From positions 1 to 64,000 of the forward strand of contig NZ_KB898327.1 of NCBI RefSeq assembly GCF_000377625.1: a stretch of DNA of 64,000 nt. Direction: 5' to 3'. This DNA comes from Prevotella veroralis DSM 19559 = JCM 6290. Lineage in GTDB: Bacteria > Bacteroidota > Bacteroidia > Bacteroidales > Bacteroidaceae. Of this stretch, positions 8,218-16,346 are shown in pieces; position 1 is the stretch's first letter; each line of letters starts with the position of its first letter. The translations under genes and the position numbers were made by a program. The notes below the pieces were generated by a model. That model ran no database searches, was not told the DNA's origin, and worked only from the letters and a program-made list of their open reading frames with translations.

Positions 8218-9267
8218 CTACTGCTGCTTAACAAAATAAGTCACCACTGGCAAGTGATCAGAATAACCATCCAACCAAACGCCACCAGCCGTAGTACGCT
8301 TTGTATTTCCCTTATATTTACCAGTTTCCTGGAAGAGATAATCCCGACGGAAGATCTGATTCTTCCAGAATTTCAACTGAGAGAAATCCTTTTTACCATC
8401 CTTATTTAATAGATTAGGCGTCATAATAATCTGATCAAAGAGATTCCATTTACCTTGATATTGCAACGTTCCTGTTCCCTCCTTTACTAAGAGATTGTAC
8501 CATGGATTATACATATCATCAGCACCTACCTCATTAATTTCAGCTTTCGCAGATAGACACTCATGGATACTCTTATTCGTTGGATCATCATTCATATCAC
8601 CCATTACCAATACTTTTACCTGTGGATCATCAAGAAGTAATGAATCTTTCAAAGCTTTCACCTGCTTCGCACCTAATTCTCGATAATAAGAAGCAGCCCC
8701 ACGACTAGGAAGGTGACAAACGACAACCGTCAAATGTTCACCAGCTAAGGTTCCACTAACAGTAAGGAATCCACGAGTTGCACGTGTACTGTCCTGCGGA
8801 AGATCATAAACGTATGGAACTAACTTTGTGTTGCGAATAGTAAAAAGATTAGGGTTGTAGATTAAAGCGCAATCAATGCCACGATGATCAGGACCTTCTA
8901 TATGCACAAACTTATAACCACGAGCAGCCAAAGCAGGCTGGGCTACTAGATCACGCATGACATGATTATTCTCAACCTCAGCTAAACCAACCACCGCACA
9001 GCCAACATTCGGTAGAACATCCGTTCCCATCTCTGCCAATACTGTTGACATGTTATGCAACTTATGGCTATATTTCATCTCATTCCAATGATAACTACCA
9101 TTCGGAGTGAAATCATAATCGTTCTTTCCCTCATCATGGGTGCAATCAAACAGATTCTCTTGATTATAAAAACCAACGGCATAAACAGAAAACTTCTTCT
9201 GAGCAGAAGCTGATGTACCAACCAAAAGGGTACAAATAAGAGCGAATAGTAACTTTCTCATTCTCAT
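8218..9267 (-). CDS. Exported endonuclease/exonuclease/phosphatase family protein
   Basis: 349 aa from the ATG at 9267 (another at 9261, and an implausible one at 9306). N-terminus MRMRKLLFALICTLLVGTSASA is a signal peptide. EEP (DNase I-like) catalytic landmarks are visible: FYNQENLFD, GLAEVENN, CHLPSRG, MGDMNDDP and a final YSDHLPV. These metal-dependent enzymes cut DNA, RNA or small phosphodiesters. Being exported and divergent from the TonB-receptor-like gene at 9472, it probably feeds that system with nucleic-acid or phosphate products; this is inferred from context. Confidence 0.85.
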   Translation of the reverse strand: MRMRKLLFALICTLLVGTSASAQKKFSVYAVGFYNQENLFDCTHDEGKNDYDFTPNGSYHWNEMKYSHKLHNMSTVLAEMGTDVLPNVGCAVVGLAEVENNHVMRDLVAQPALAARGYKFVHIEGPDHRGIDCALIYNPNLFTIRNTKLVPYVYDLPQDSTRATRGFLTVSGTLAGEHLTVVVCHLPSRGAASYYRELGAKQVKALKDSLLLDDPQVKVLVMGDMNDDPTNKSIHECLSAKAEINEVGADDMYNPWYNLLVKEGTGTLQYQGKWNLFDQIIMTPNLLNKDGKKDFSQLKFWKNQIFRRDYLFQETGKYKGNTKRTTAGGVWLDGYSDHLPVVTYFVKQQ

Positions 9268-9471
9268 TAAATGTTGTTGTTTATTATCAGTAGTGCATAA
9301 TCCCATCTATGAACCAACTAATGGATGATGGAGTATTTACTTTTGCAAATGTCGCTAAATAATCCGACATTTAGGCATAATTGCCGAAAAATCAATCAAA
9401 AAACCTTTTCTTTTTAAAATTTATTTCGTTACTTTGCACTCAAAGTATAACATATATTAATGTAATCAACT

Positions 9472-12051
9472 ATGCAGAAAAAGCTGACAATAGCTGTTTT
9501 AGCCCTTTGTAGTTCTTCTATTATGGTGGCACAAAACACTAAAACGGAAACGAACCAACAGGAACAAACAGCCAACGCTATGGACGAATCGGCGTTTACA
9601 TTCACCGAAGCACAACTTGGTGAAGACAATGACATGAATGACAATGTCACGATTCTTAACTCAAATAGTAATGTTTATGCTTCTCAAGTAGGCTTTCTTT
9701 ACTCTCCAATGCGCTTTCGTTATCGTGCATTGAACCAGAAGTACAACGACATCTACATCAATGGAGCACCGATGAATGACATGGAAAGTGGGCAGTTCCG
9801 CTATTCTATGGTTGGCGGTATCAACCAACAAACACGCAACGTTGACTTCGCTCTACCTTTTGAGAATAATAATTTCTCAATGACAGGATTAGCAGGAAGC
9901 AACAATTATGACTTCCGTGCAGGTTCTATGGCTGCTGGTCATCGTATCACTCTTTCTGGTGCTAACCGCAATTACACCCTCCGTGGTATGTACAACTATG
10001 CTTCTGGATTCAATGCCAAAGGCTGGGCTATCGCAGCAAGTATTGCTTATCGTTGGGCAAATCGTGGTTATGTTGAAGGCACATTCTATAACTCATTATC
10101 TTATTTCTTCGGCGTTCAGAAGAAATGGAACAATGGTCATTCATTAGCATTATCTACATGGGGTAATCCAACCGAGCGTGCTTCTCAAGGCGCAAGTACT
10201 GATGAGGCATATTGGCTTGCTAATGATTATCAGTATAATCCTTATTGGGGTTATCAAGAAGGGCGCAAGCGTAACAGCCGTGTTGTAAACGATTTCGCAC
10301 CTTCTGCAATCCTTACTTGGGATTGGGATATCAATAAGAAGATGAAACTCACAACAAGTCTCTTCGCTAAGTACTCAATGTATAAGAGTACAAAGTTGAA
10401 TTACAACAATAGTGATAATCCACAGCCAGATTATTGGAAGAACCTTCCAAGTAGTTACTTTGACGTATGGAATGAGAGCGATGTACGCTATCGTACATCA
10501 CAGGCATACGCTGATTGGAAGACTGCTGTTGCATGGTGGGGCAACAAGGAGAATCGCCAGATTCAATGGGATCGTCTTTACTATGCTAATAGGCAAGCCG
10601 CTGCTAATGGACAAGATGCGCTCTATTATCTACAAGCAAAGCACATTGACAACCTAACAACAACACTCTCTTCAACTCTTACCAACCATATTGGTAAGAA
10701 TAAGGTTCTTAATGTTGGCTTCGCACTTGGTCAGAACTTCGCGCGTCATTATCAGACAATGGAAGATTTATTAGGTGCTAAAAGCTTCCATAACGTAAAT
10801 ACTTACGCTATCGGAACATACGCTGCTAATGATCCGCGCATACAATATGACCTCAACACAATGGGTACAAGAGGCTTGGGAAATCTTGTTTATGAAGGTG
10901 ATAAGTTCGGTTATGACTATAACATCAACGTACGTCGTGGTCAACTATGGGCTAGTTACAACGAAACCATTGGGAAGTTAAATTACATGGTAGCTGGTAG
11001 ATTAGGCTATGATAACATGTATCGTAATGGTCACATGCGCAATGGTATGTTTGCAGATAACTCATACGGTAAGAGCAAGCATGCAGACTTCGTTTATGGT
11101 GGTTTGAAGACAAGTGCTACTCTTACCCTCGGTGGTGGTAATGCTCTTTCTTTAGGCTTAGGTTACGAACACCGCGCACCTAGTGCAAGCAGTGCTTTTG
11201 CATCACCAGAGATGAACAACGACTTCATTCTCAACCTTCACAACGAGCGGATCTTCTCCAGCGAATTGAGTTATCAGTACTCTGGCAGTTGGTTACATGC
11301 TAACCTTAGCGGTTATTACAACCACATGACACACGTAACTGAATGGCAGAACTTCTACTTCGATGATGCTAACTCATTTACTTATGTTAGCATGACAAAC
11401 ATGAAGAAAAACTATTATGGTATTGAGTTAGGACTCGATTTCAAACTTACTAGCTTCCTAAACTTCAAGGCTCTTGGTACATGGAGTGAGGGTAAGAACA
11501 TCAACAACGCTGATGTTATCTACATGAACTCAACCAAGAGTACATATAATAAGGATGTTGTTTACAACAAGGGGATGCATGAGGCAAACACTCCTCTGAG
11601 TATTTATAGCGGAATCCTTAGCTTCCACAAAGCAGGTTGGTTCATCGACTTAAGTGGCAACTACTACGATCGCATCTATCTCTCATACGCTCCAAGTTTG
11701 CGTTATGGTAATACTCTACGCACAATGGGTACCGCACTCGGTGGTATGGATGCCGACGGAAACTATACACCATACGCACAAAGTGAGGGCAAAGGGGGAT
11801 TCATGTTGGATGCTTCCATTGGAAAGAGTCTCTATTTGCCACATGGAAGTTTGTCTATCAACTTGATGATTACGAACCTCCTCAACAATCAGAAGATTGT
11901 TAGTGGTGGCTATGAGCAGAGCCGCAGTAACTATACTATCAATAGAGCAACTGGTGCTGCAACAACACGTGCTTACGACTTCTATCGCAACCCAAAGAAA
12001 TATTATGTAAATGGTATCAATGGTATGCTGAACGTCGCATATAAATTCTAA
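9472..12051 (+). CDS. TonB-dependent-receptor-like outer-membrane beta-barrel
   Basis: 859 aa. Signal peptide MQKKLTIAVLALCSSSIMVAQ. Residues ~45-170 look like a plug-type region (NDIYINGAPMNDMESG corresponds to the plug's VLIDGVPM element), then ~680 residues of aromatic-rich alternating strands ending LNVAYKF, a barrel-type C-terminus with terminal Phe. There is no CarboxypepD-like N-terminal domain, unlike SusC proteins. It is the first gene of an operon with two OB-fold lipoproteins (21- and 24-base gaps). A TTACTTTG element at 9429-9436 may be its -7 box. Substrate unknown; nuclease neighbours suggest nucleic-acid breakdown products. Confidence 0.75.
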   Translation: MQKKLTIAVLALCSSSIMVAQNTKTETNQQEQTANAMDESAFTFTEAQLGEDNDMNDNVTILNSNSNVYASQVGFLYSPMRFRYRALNQKYNDIYINGAPMNDMESGQFRYSMVGGINQQTRNVDFALPFENNNFSMTGLAGSNNYDFRAGSMAAGHRITLSGANRNYTLRGMYNYASGFNAKGWAIAASIAYRWANRGYVEGTFYNSLSYFFGVQKKWNNGHSLALSTWGNPTERASQGASTDEAYWLANDYQYNPYWGYQEGRKRNSRVVNDFAPSAILTWDWDINKKMKLTTSLFAKYSMYKSTKLNYNNSDNPQPDYWKNLPSSYFDVWNESDVRYRTSQAYADWKTAVAWWGNKENRQIQWDRLYYANRQAAANGQDALYYLQAKHIDNLTTTLSSTLTNHIGKNKVLNVGFALGQNFARHYQTMEDLLGAKSFHNVNTYAIGTYAANDPRIQYDLNTMGTRGLGNLVYEGDKFGYDYNINVRRGQLWASYNETIGKLNYMVAGRLGYDNMYRNGHMRNGMFADNSYGKSKHADFVYGGLKTSATLTLGGGNALSLGLGYEHRAPSASSAFASPEMNNDFILNLHNERIFSSELSYQYSGSWLHANLSGYYNHMTHVTEWQNFYFDDANSFTYVSMTNMKKNYYGIELGLDFKLTSFLNFKALGTWSEGKNINNADVIYMNSTKSTYNKDVVYNKGMHEANTPLSIYSGILSFHKAGWFIDLSGNYYDRIYLSYAPSLRYGNTLRTMGTALGGMDADGNYTPYAQSEGKGGFMLDASIGKSLYLPHGSLSINLMITNLLNNQKIVSGGYEQSRSNYTINRATGAATTRAYDFYRNPKKYYVNGINGMLNVAYKF

Positions 12052-12072
12052 AACTAAAGGACAGAAACGATT

Positions 12073-13311
12073 ATGGTAAGATTTAAGTATTTAATGATGG
12101 CAGCTGTATGCGCTCTCTTCGCATCTTGCATGAACGATGGATATACTGACCCAGACGAGAATGCACCAGCTCCTTATGGTAATAACGAACTGACAGAGAC
12201 GAATGTCATTACTATTGCACAGCTGAAGAATAACTTTGCAACTTACATTGCTACCGACTATCGTGATGGTCGCAGCTTTGCAAAAGTTGATAATGATGTA
12301 AAGATTAAGGCGATTGTTACTAGCTCTGATGTACAAGGCAATATCTATCAAGAACTAGCCTTGCAAGATGCAACAGGTGCTATCATTGTTGGTGTAGCAC
12401 AGGGTGGACTCTATGGTTCACTACCTGTTGGTACAGAGATATTGGTTAGCTTGAAGGATCTTTATGTCGGTAACTATGGTAAACAGGCTCAAATCGGTGT
12501 ACCATCGAAGAATGCAACAGGTGCAGATGTCATTGGACGAATTAGTCGTGCCGCTTGGGATCAACACTACAAGATTCTTTCAACAGGACATAAAGTTGAG
12601 CCTACCCTCTTTGCAACAGGTTCAACACCTACAACATGGAACCTTGATACAGACGGAGGTAAGCTCGGTGTAATCCGTAACGTTAGCTTCAAGAGTAGCA
12701 ACAACGCAAAGGTAAAAGACACCTTCGCTGATGCAAATGGTGGTGCGGGTAGCGTAAGCTGGACATTGAATGAGCAGGACGGAAAAAAGGTAATTGTATA
12801 TAATAGTAACTTTGCCGACTTTGCAAACGCTAAAGTTCCAACAGGTAAGGTGGATATCACAGGTATCATCAAGCGTTTCAACAACCAGTGGGAAATTATC
12901 ATTCGCTCTTTGGATGATATTAAACCAGCAGAAAGAGTTGATCCATTTGCAGGACTTCCTGGTACTGGTGATGGCACTCTTGCTAATCCTATTGATGTAA
13001 CCCGTGCCTTAGCTTACATTGCTTCTGGTCATGCCGATGCAACAGAGTACTATATAAAAGGTAAGATATCTTTAGTCAACAGTGTTGATACAGGCACTTA
13101 TGGTAATGCCGAATATTACATATCAAATGACGGCACAACCAGCAATCACCTTATGGTATTCCGTGGCTATTGGTTGAATGGTGCTAAATTCACCACAGCA
13201 ACAGCCTCACAGCTTACTGTTGGTAAGACTGTTGTTATCCTCGGTAAGTTGAAAGACTATAATGGTACACCTGAGGTTGACCAACGTAGTAAGATTATCT
13301 CAATTAATTAA
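12073..13311 (+). CDS. DUF5689-like OB-fold surface lipoprotein
   Basis: 412 aa. Lipoprotein signal with lipobox LFASC (Cys19). The body holds a DUF5689-like region (residues ~35-290) beginning NVITIAQLKNNFA, then an OB-fold-like repeat (~300-412; YYIKGKISLVNS ... VVILGKLKDYNGTPEVDQ). Such proteins accompany TonB receptors and extracellular nucleases in Bacteroidota; whether they bind nucleic acid is unproven. Probably anchored in the outer membrane as the binding partner of the upstream barrel. Confidence 0.75.
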   Translation: MVRFKYLMMAAVCALFASCMNDGYTDPDENAPAPYGNNELTETNVITIAQLKNNFATYIATDYRDGRSFAKVDNDVKIKAIVTSSDVQGNIYQELALQDATGAIIVGVAQGGLYGSLPVGTEILVSLKDLYVGNYGKQAQIGVPSKNATGADVIGRISRAAWDQHYKILSTGHKVEPTLFATGSTPTTWNLDTDGGKLGVIRNVSFKSSNNAKVKDTFADANGGAGSVSWTLNEQDGKKVIVYNSNFADFANAKVPTGKVDITGIIKRFNNQWEIIIRSLDDIKPAERVDPFAGLPGTGDGTLANPIDVTRALAYIASGHADATEYYIKGKISLVNSVDTGTYGNAEYYISNDGTTSNHLMVFRGYWLNGAKFTTATASQLTVGKTVVILGKLKDYNGTPEVDQRSKIISIN

Positions 13312-13335
13312 CAAGCAAAAGTAACAATACACAAG

Positions 13336-14304
13336 ATGAAAAAGATTATTTATTCAATGATGGCATTAGCTATCTCTGCCACAGTTTTCACCAGTTGCGA
13401 GGATGTACCTTCGCCATATAACATGACGTTCGATAATGATAATGTTACACCTACCCCACAACCGAAGACCGACCTCAACACAGAGGCTACCGCCTGGACG
13501 GTTGCAGAAGCTGTGCAAAAGATACAGGCAGGACAAACCTCTAATGGTGAGGCCTACGTAAAGGGTATCATCTCTGCCATAACTTACTATGATCAGAACC
13601 ATAAGAGCCTTACTTATTATATCTCTGATAATGGTACAGACAAGACGCTTCAGATTTTCTCTGGTAAAGGTGTAAATGGTGCAGACTTTGCAGCTAAGAC
13701 TGACTTACAAGTTGGTCAGACTGTAGTTGTTAAGGGTAATCTCAAAGAATACACCAATAAACAAGGACAAAAAGTTATGGAGATGGAAAAGGGTAGTAGG
13801 ATTATCACCATCGGTAGTTCTACTACTCCACAACCATCAACAGCAGTCCTTACTGCAAAATTTGCAACAGGTGAAGACAATTTCACAATCAATAATATCA
13901 ACCTGCCTTCAGACCTCACTTTCGTTTGGATGTACGATGCTACAAACAAATACATGAAGGCTTCTGCATTTAAGAGTTCACACAACTACGCTGCTCAAAG
14001 CCGTCTTGTTTCTCCTAAATTCAGTCTTGCAGGTAAGACAACTGCTACACTTTCATTCAAGCATGCAGCTCGTTTCTTTGCCAACGCAGCCAATGAGTTC
14101 AAGGTACAAGTCTCTACTGATGGTACAACATGGCATGATCTATCCGTTTCAGCTTATCCAACAGGAGCTGACTGGAAGTTTATCGATGCTACATGTGATC
14201 TCACAGCTTATACTGGTCAATCAACCGTTTACATCGGATTCCTCTACACCAGCACAGCAACAAAGGCTGGTTCATGGGAGATCAAGGACGTAGAGGTGAA
14301 GTAA
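13336..14304 (+). CDS. OB-fold plus jelly-roll surface lipoprotein
   Basis: 322 aa. Lipobox TVFTSC (Cys20-21). Residues ~50-155 repeat the OB-fold pattern of the previous protein (AYVKGIISAITYY ... TVVVKGNLKEYTNKQG), so the two genes are probably paralogous in part. The C-terminal ~150 residues (SRLVSPKFSLAGKTTATLSF ... YIGFLYTST) look like a choice-of-anchor/adhesion jelly-roll. It is the last gene of the operon; the next gene has its own promoter. Confidence 0.7.
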   Translation: MKKIIYSMMALAISATVFTSCEDVPSPYNMTFDNDNVTPTPQPKTDLNTEATAWTVAEAVQKIQAGQTSNGEAYVKGIISAITYYDQNHKSLTYYISDNGTDKTLQIFSGKGVNGADFAAKTDLQVGQTVVVKGNLKEYTNKQGQKVMEMEKGSRIITIGSSTTPQPSTAVLTAKFATGEDNFTINNINLPSDLTFVWMYDATNKYMKASAFKSSHNYAAQSRLVSPKFSLAGKTTATLSFKHAARFFANAANEFKVQVSTDGTTWHDLSVSAYPTGADWKFIDATCDLTAYTGQSTVYIGFLYTSTATKAGSWEIKDVEVK

Positions 14305-14320
14305 AAAACAATATGAAATA

Positions 14321-14352
14321 TTTGGCAGGGTGCAGAATTATTCGTAATTTTG
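14321..14352 (+). promoter_or_regulatory. Promoter of rpmE2
   Basis: TTTG at 14321-14324, a 20-base spacer and TAATTTTG at 14345-14352 match the Bacteroidota primary-sigma consensus exactly. It overlaps the large palindrome at 14326-14359. Confidence 0.75.
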
Positions 14353-14359
14353 CACCCTG
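14326..14359. promoter_or_regulatory. 34-bp palindrome inside the rpmE2 promoter
   Basis: A 15-bp stem (arms 14326-14340 and 14345-14359, one G-T pair) closes on TTCG. It covers the promoter spacer, the -7 box and the expected start point, so as DNA it could be an operator. As RNA read through from the upstream gene it would be a strong hairpin, but no T-run follows. Confidence 0.65.
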
Positions 14360-14436
14360 TTGAGTATTGACTCCCAGAGCTTATTTAGGAGGAAGACAAA
14401 GACAAGACACATTATTAACAATTAGATAATAACAAA

Positions 14437-14688
14437 ATGAAACAAGGTATTCATCCAGAAAACTATCGCCCCGTCGTATTCAAAGATATGTCCAACGGCG
14501 ATATGTTCCTTTCAAGATCTACATGCAAGACTACAGATACAGTAGAGTTTGAAGGCGAAACTTACCCAGTGGTAAAAGTCGAAATCTCAAGTACCTCTCA
14601 CCCATTCTATACTGGTAAGAGCAAACTTGTCGATACAGCAGGTCGCGTAGACCGCTTCATGAGCCGTTACGGTAAGTTGAAGAAGTAA
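14437..14688 (+). CDS. rpmE2: 50S ribosomal protein L31 type B
   Basis: 83 aa, the usual length for type B L31. N-terminus [15 protein letters not shown] and the ending [13 protein letters not shown] are characteristic. It lacks the zinc-binding cysteine set (only Cys30 remains), which defines the zinc-independent form that can replace zinc-containing L31 on the ribosome under zinc shortage in other bacteria. It has its own promoter and terminator, and a palindrome over the promoter that could mark regulated expression. Confidence 0.95.
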   Translation: MKQGIHPENYRPVVFKDMSNGDMFLSRSTCKTTDTVEFEGETYPVVKVEISSTSHPFYTGKSKLVDTAGRVDRFMSRYGKLKK

Positions 14689-14719
14689 TCGATAAATATC
14701 TTTCGATTTAAAGACATAT

Positions 14720-14764
14720 AAAGTGCGAACAAACGTAGTTGCATATACGTTTGCTCGCACTTTT
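14720..14764 (+). terminator. Terminator of rpmE2
   Basis: AAGTGCGAACAAACGTA pairs with TACGTTTGCTCGCACTT (17 pairs with one A-C mismatch) and is followed by TTTT. Confidence 0.85.
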
Positions 14765-14817
14765 GCATTTGAGACAATCATCTTTTCTAACTTATTTTAC
14801 CCTCCTAACACAAGATA

Positions 14818-15747
14818 ATGAACAGGATATTATTAAGCACAAGTACATTCTTTCTCTCATTGCTGGCTCTATCTACTTTCTCTTCATGCAGCAAGGACGA
14901 TAGCAACTCCAATGGTACTGGCAAAGCAAAAGCTGTCGTTAATAACGCAAACTCAAACTTAAAGGATATTCGACCAGCAACACATCGCCTTGAATTTCCA
15001 AGGCTAAAGGGCGGAAGCAGCACTATTCTCACACATAAACTTAACACTGGAGAGATAAACTATAGCGTGGAATGGGACATTATAAAGAAGTCGAACAGAT
15101 GGACCTGTTATGAGATTTATGCGAGAAACGTTGAGAAGAACGTACCCAGGAAGCCATACACCGATCCGAATCAGTATCCCTTTGACCCACTCTTCCCTGC
15201 TAATGCCTTCTTTACTTACGATCCTTATCGCGGTTCAGGCTACGATCATGGACATCTATGCCCCTCGGAAGATAGGAGATACTCAAGGGAATCGAACGAC
15301 CAGACATTCTATCTTAGCAACATGCAACCTCAAGTTCATGGCTTCAATGCTGGCGTTTGGGAGACGATGGAAAGCAAGATGAGAACATATATCACTGCTG
15401 CCAAAATCTCAAAAGATACACTCTTCATCTGTCGTGGTGGTACGATTGATAAGGCAGGACAATTCATGACGATTAGAAGTAATTTCATCGTCCCTAAATA
15501 CTTCTTCTCAGCTGCCCTGATGAAGTATAAGGTGTACGGACAAGATAAGTGGGAATACAAGGCTATCGGCTTCTGGTTTGAGCACAAAAGTAATTCTGAC
15601 AGGTCGCTTAAACCTTATGTTGTCAATATCAATGAGCTTGAGCAACTCACCGGTATAGACTTCTTCTGCAATCTACCAGACGACATTGAGCGAAAGGTAG
15701 AAAGCCTATCAAAGGCGCAAATCATAAACCTCTGGAACATACGATAG
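14818..15747 (+). CDS. DNA/RNA non-specific endonuclease, lipoprotein (NUC1 family)
   Basis: 309 aa. Lipoprotein signal with STFSSC (Cys24), so probably surface- or periplasm-anchored. The beta-beta-alpha-metal core reads YDHGHLCPSEDR (residues 142-153) with catalytic His146 and a metal-binding Asn in YLSNMQPQ (~168). The family motif is DRGH; here the Arg is His144. A conserved tail KPYVVNINELEQLTGIDFFCNLPDDIE matches the family. It cleaves extracellular DNA and RNA without sequence preference. It lies downstream of rpmE2 and near the exported EEP enzyme and OB-fold lipoproteins, suggesting nucleic-acid use. Confidence 0.9.
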   Translation: MNRILLSTSTFFLSLLALSTFSSCSKDDSNSNGTGKAKAVVNNANSNLKDIRPATHRLEFPRLKGGSSTILTHKLNTGEINYSVEWDIIKKSNRWTCYEIYARNVEKNVPRKPYTDPNQYPFDPLFPANAFFTYDPYRGSGYDHGHLCPSEDRRYSRESNDQTFYLSNMQPQVHGFNAGVWETMESKMRTYITAAKISKDTLFICRGGTIDKAGQFMTIRSNFIVPKYFFSAALMKYKVYGQDKWEYKAIGFWFEHKSNSDRSLKPYVVNINELEQLTGIDFFCNLPDDIERKVESLSKAQIINLWNIR

Positions 15748-15776
15748 GTACTTCCTGCTCAAGAGAACGGACTTTA

Positions 15777-15800
15777 CAGACCTGTTTAATAACAGGTCTG
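15777..15800 (+). terminator. Hairpin after the endonuclease gene
   Basis: Perfect 10-bp stem CAGACCTGTT / AACAGGTCTG with a TAAT loop, 29 bases after the stop codon. No T-run follows, so termination strength is uncertain. Confidence 0.5.
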
Positions 15801-15810
15801 CCCAAACATT

Positions 15811-15918
15811 CTCACCCGTTTGCGAATTCGTTTACCACCTGTTCCAGCATTATTTATCACCCGTTCCCCATTTCTTTCTGACGTGTTGCGCATCATTTAC
15901 ACACGCAGATAAAGTTAG
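15811..15918. repeat. Degenerate 22-bp repeats upstream of array B
   Basis: CACCCGTT, CACCTGTT, CACCCGTT, GACGTGTT and possibly CACGCAGA begin at 15813, 15836, 15858, 15880 and 15902, steps of 22-23 bases. Units end in AT-rich tails such as ATTTAT and ATTTAC. They lack the clear hairpin of array B. Confidence 0.55.
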
Positions 15919-16005
15919 TTTCATCGTGATGAGACACAAATTTCATCGTGAAGAGACACTCGTTTCATCATGATGAGACACTGGTTTCATCACGATGAAA
16001 CTAAT
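15918..16005. repeat. Array B: four 22-bp palindromic tandem repeats
   Basis: TTTCATC begins at 15919, 15941, 15963 and 15985, exactly 22 bases apart. Each unit is TTTCATC, two bases, then GATGAGA or a close variant (GATGAAA in the last, which is a perfect palindrome), then a CACT-like linker. The rest of the gap (16006-16255) shows no gene; it holds an element related to array A's flank at 16158-16225 and the hflX promoter. Confidence 0.9.
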
Positions 16006-16157
16006 AAAAGATGCGCATAAAAAAGATGCAAGACGCATGGAAAAGGAACAGAAGGCAAGGGAGAAAGAATGCGGAAACCTATTAGACAAAGAGCGCGAAC
16101 AGGGTTCAAGATGTTATTATGTTAGGTATAAATGATGCGGAGACAGTATGATGTTTT

Positions 16158-16225
16158 TACGAAGCAATATCCCTTAAGATCAGAAACATTATTATCTTGA
16201 TTCTTAAAGGACATAAAAACGGAGG
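16158..16225. repeat. Dispersed element related to the flank of array A
   Basis: CGAAGCAATATCCCTTAAG at 16160-16178 and the following ATCAGAAAC match the bases just before array A (6373-6399) with about three differences. Bases 16212-16225 are an exact 14-base reverse match to CCTCCGTTTTTATG in array A (6535-6548). The element itself is an imperfect inverted repeat. Confidence 0.5.
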
Positions 16226-16255
16226 CTATGATTAGTATTTTTCAGAATTTATAAG

Positions 16256-16263
16256 TACCTTTG
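16256..16263 (+). promoter_or_regulatory. -7 element TACCTTTG for hflX
   Basis: Exact TAnnTTTG match 83 bases before the hflX ATG; the -33 region is only T-rich (TATTTTTC), so the upstream box is weak. Confidence 0.5.
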
Positions 16264-16346
16264 CCATGTAGCAAGAGGTGTAAGAGAAAGCTAGCCAAAG
16301 CTATGCTATTACGCACACTACCAATATTATAAGAGAAGAATACTGA

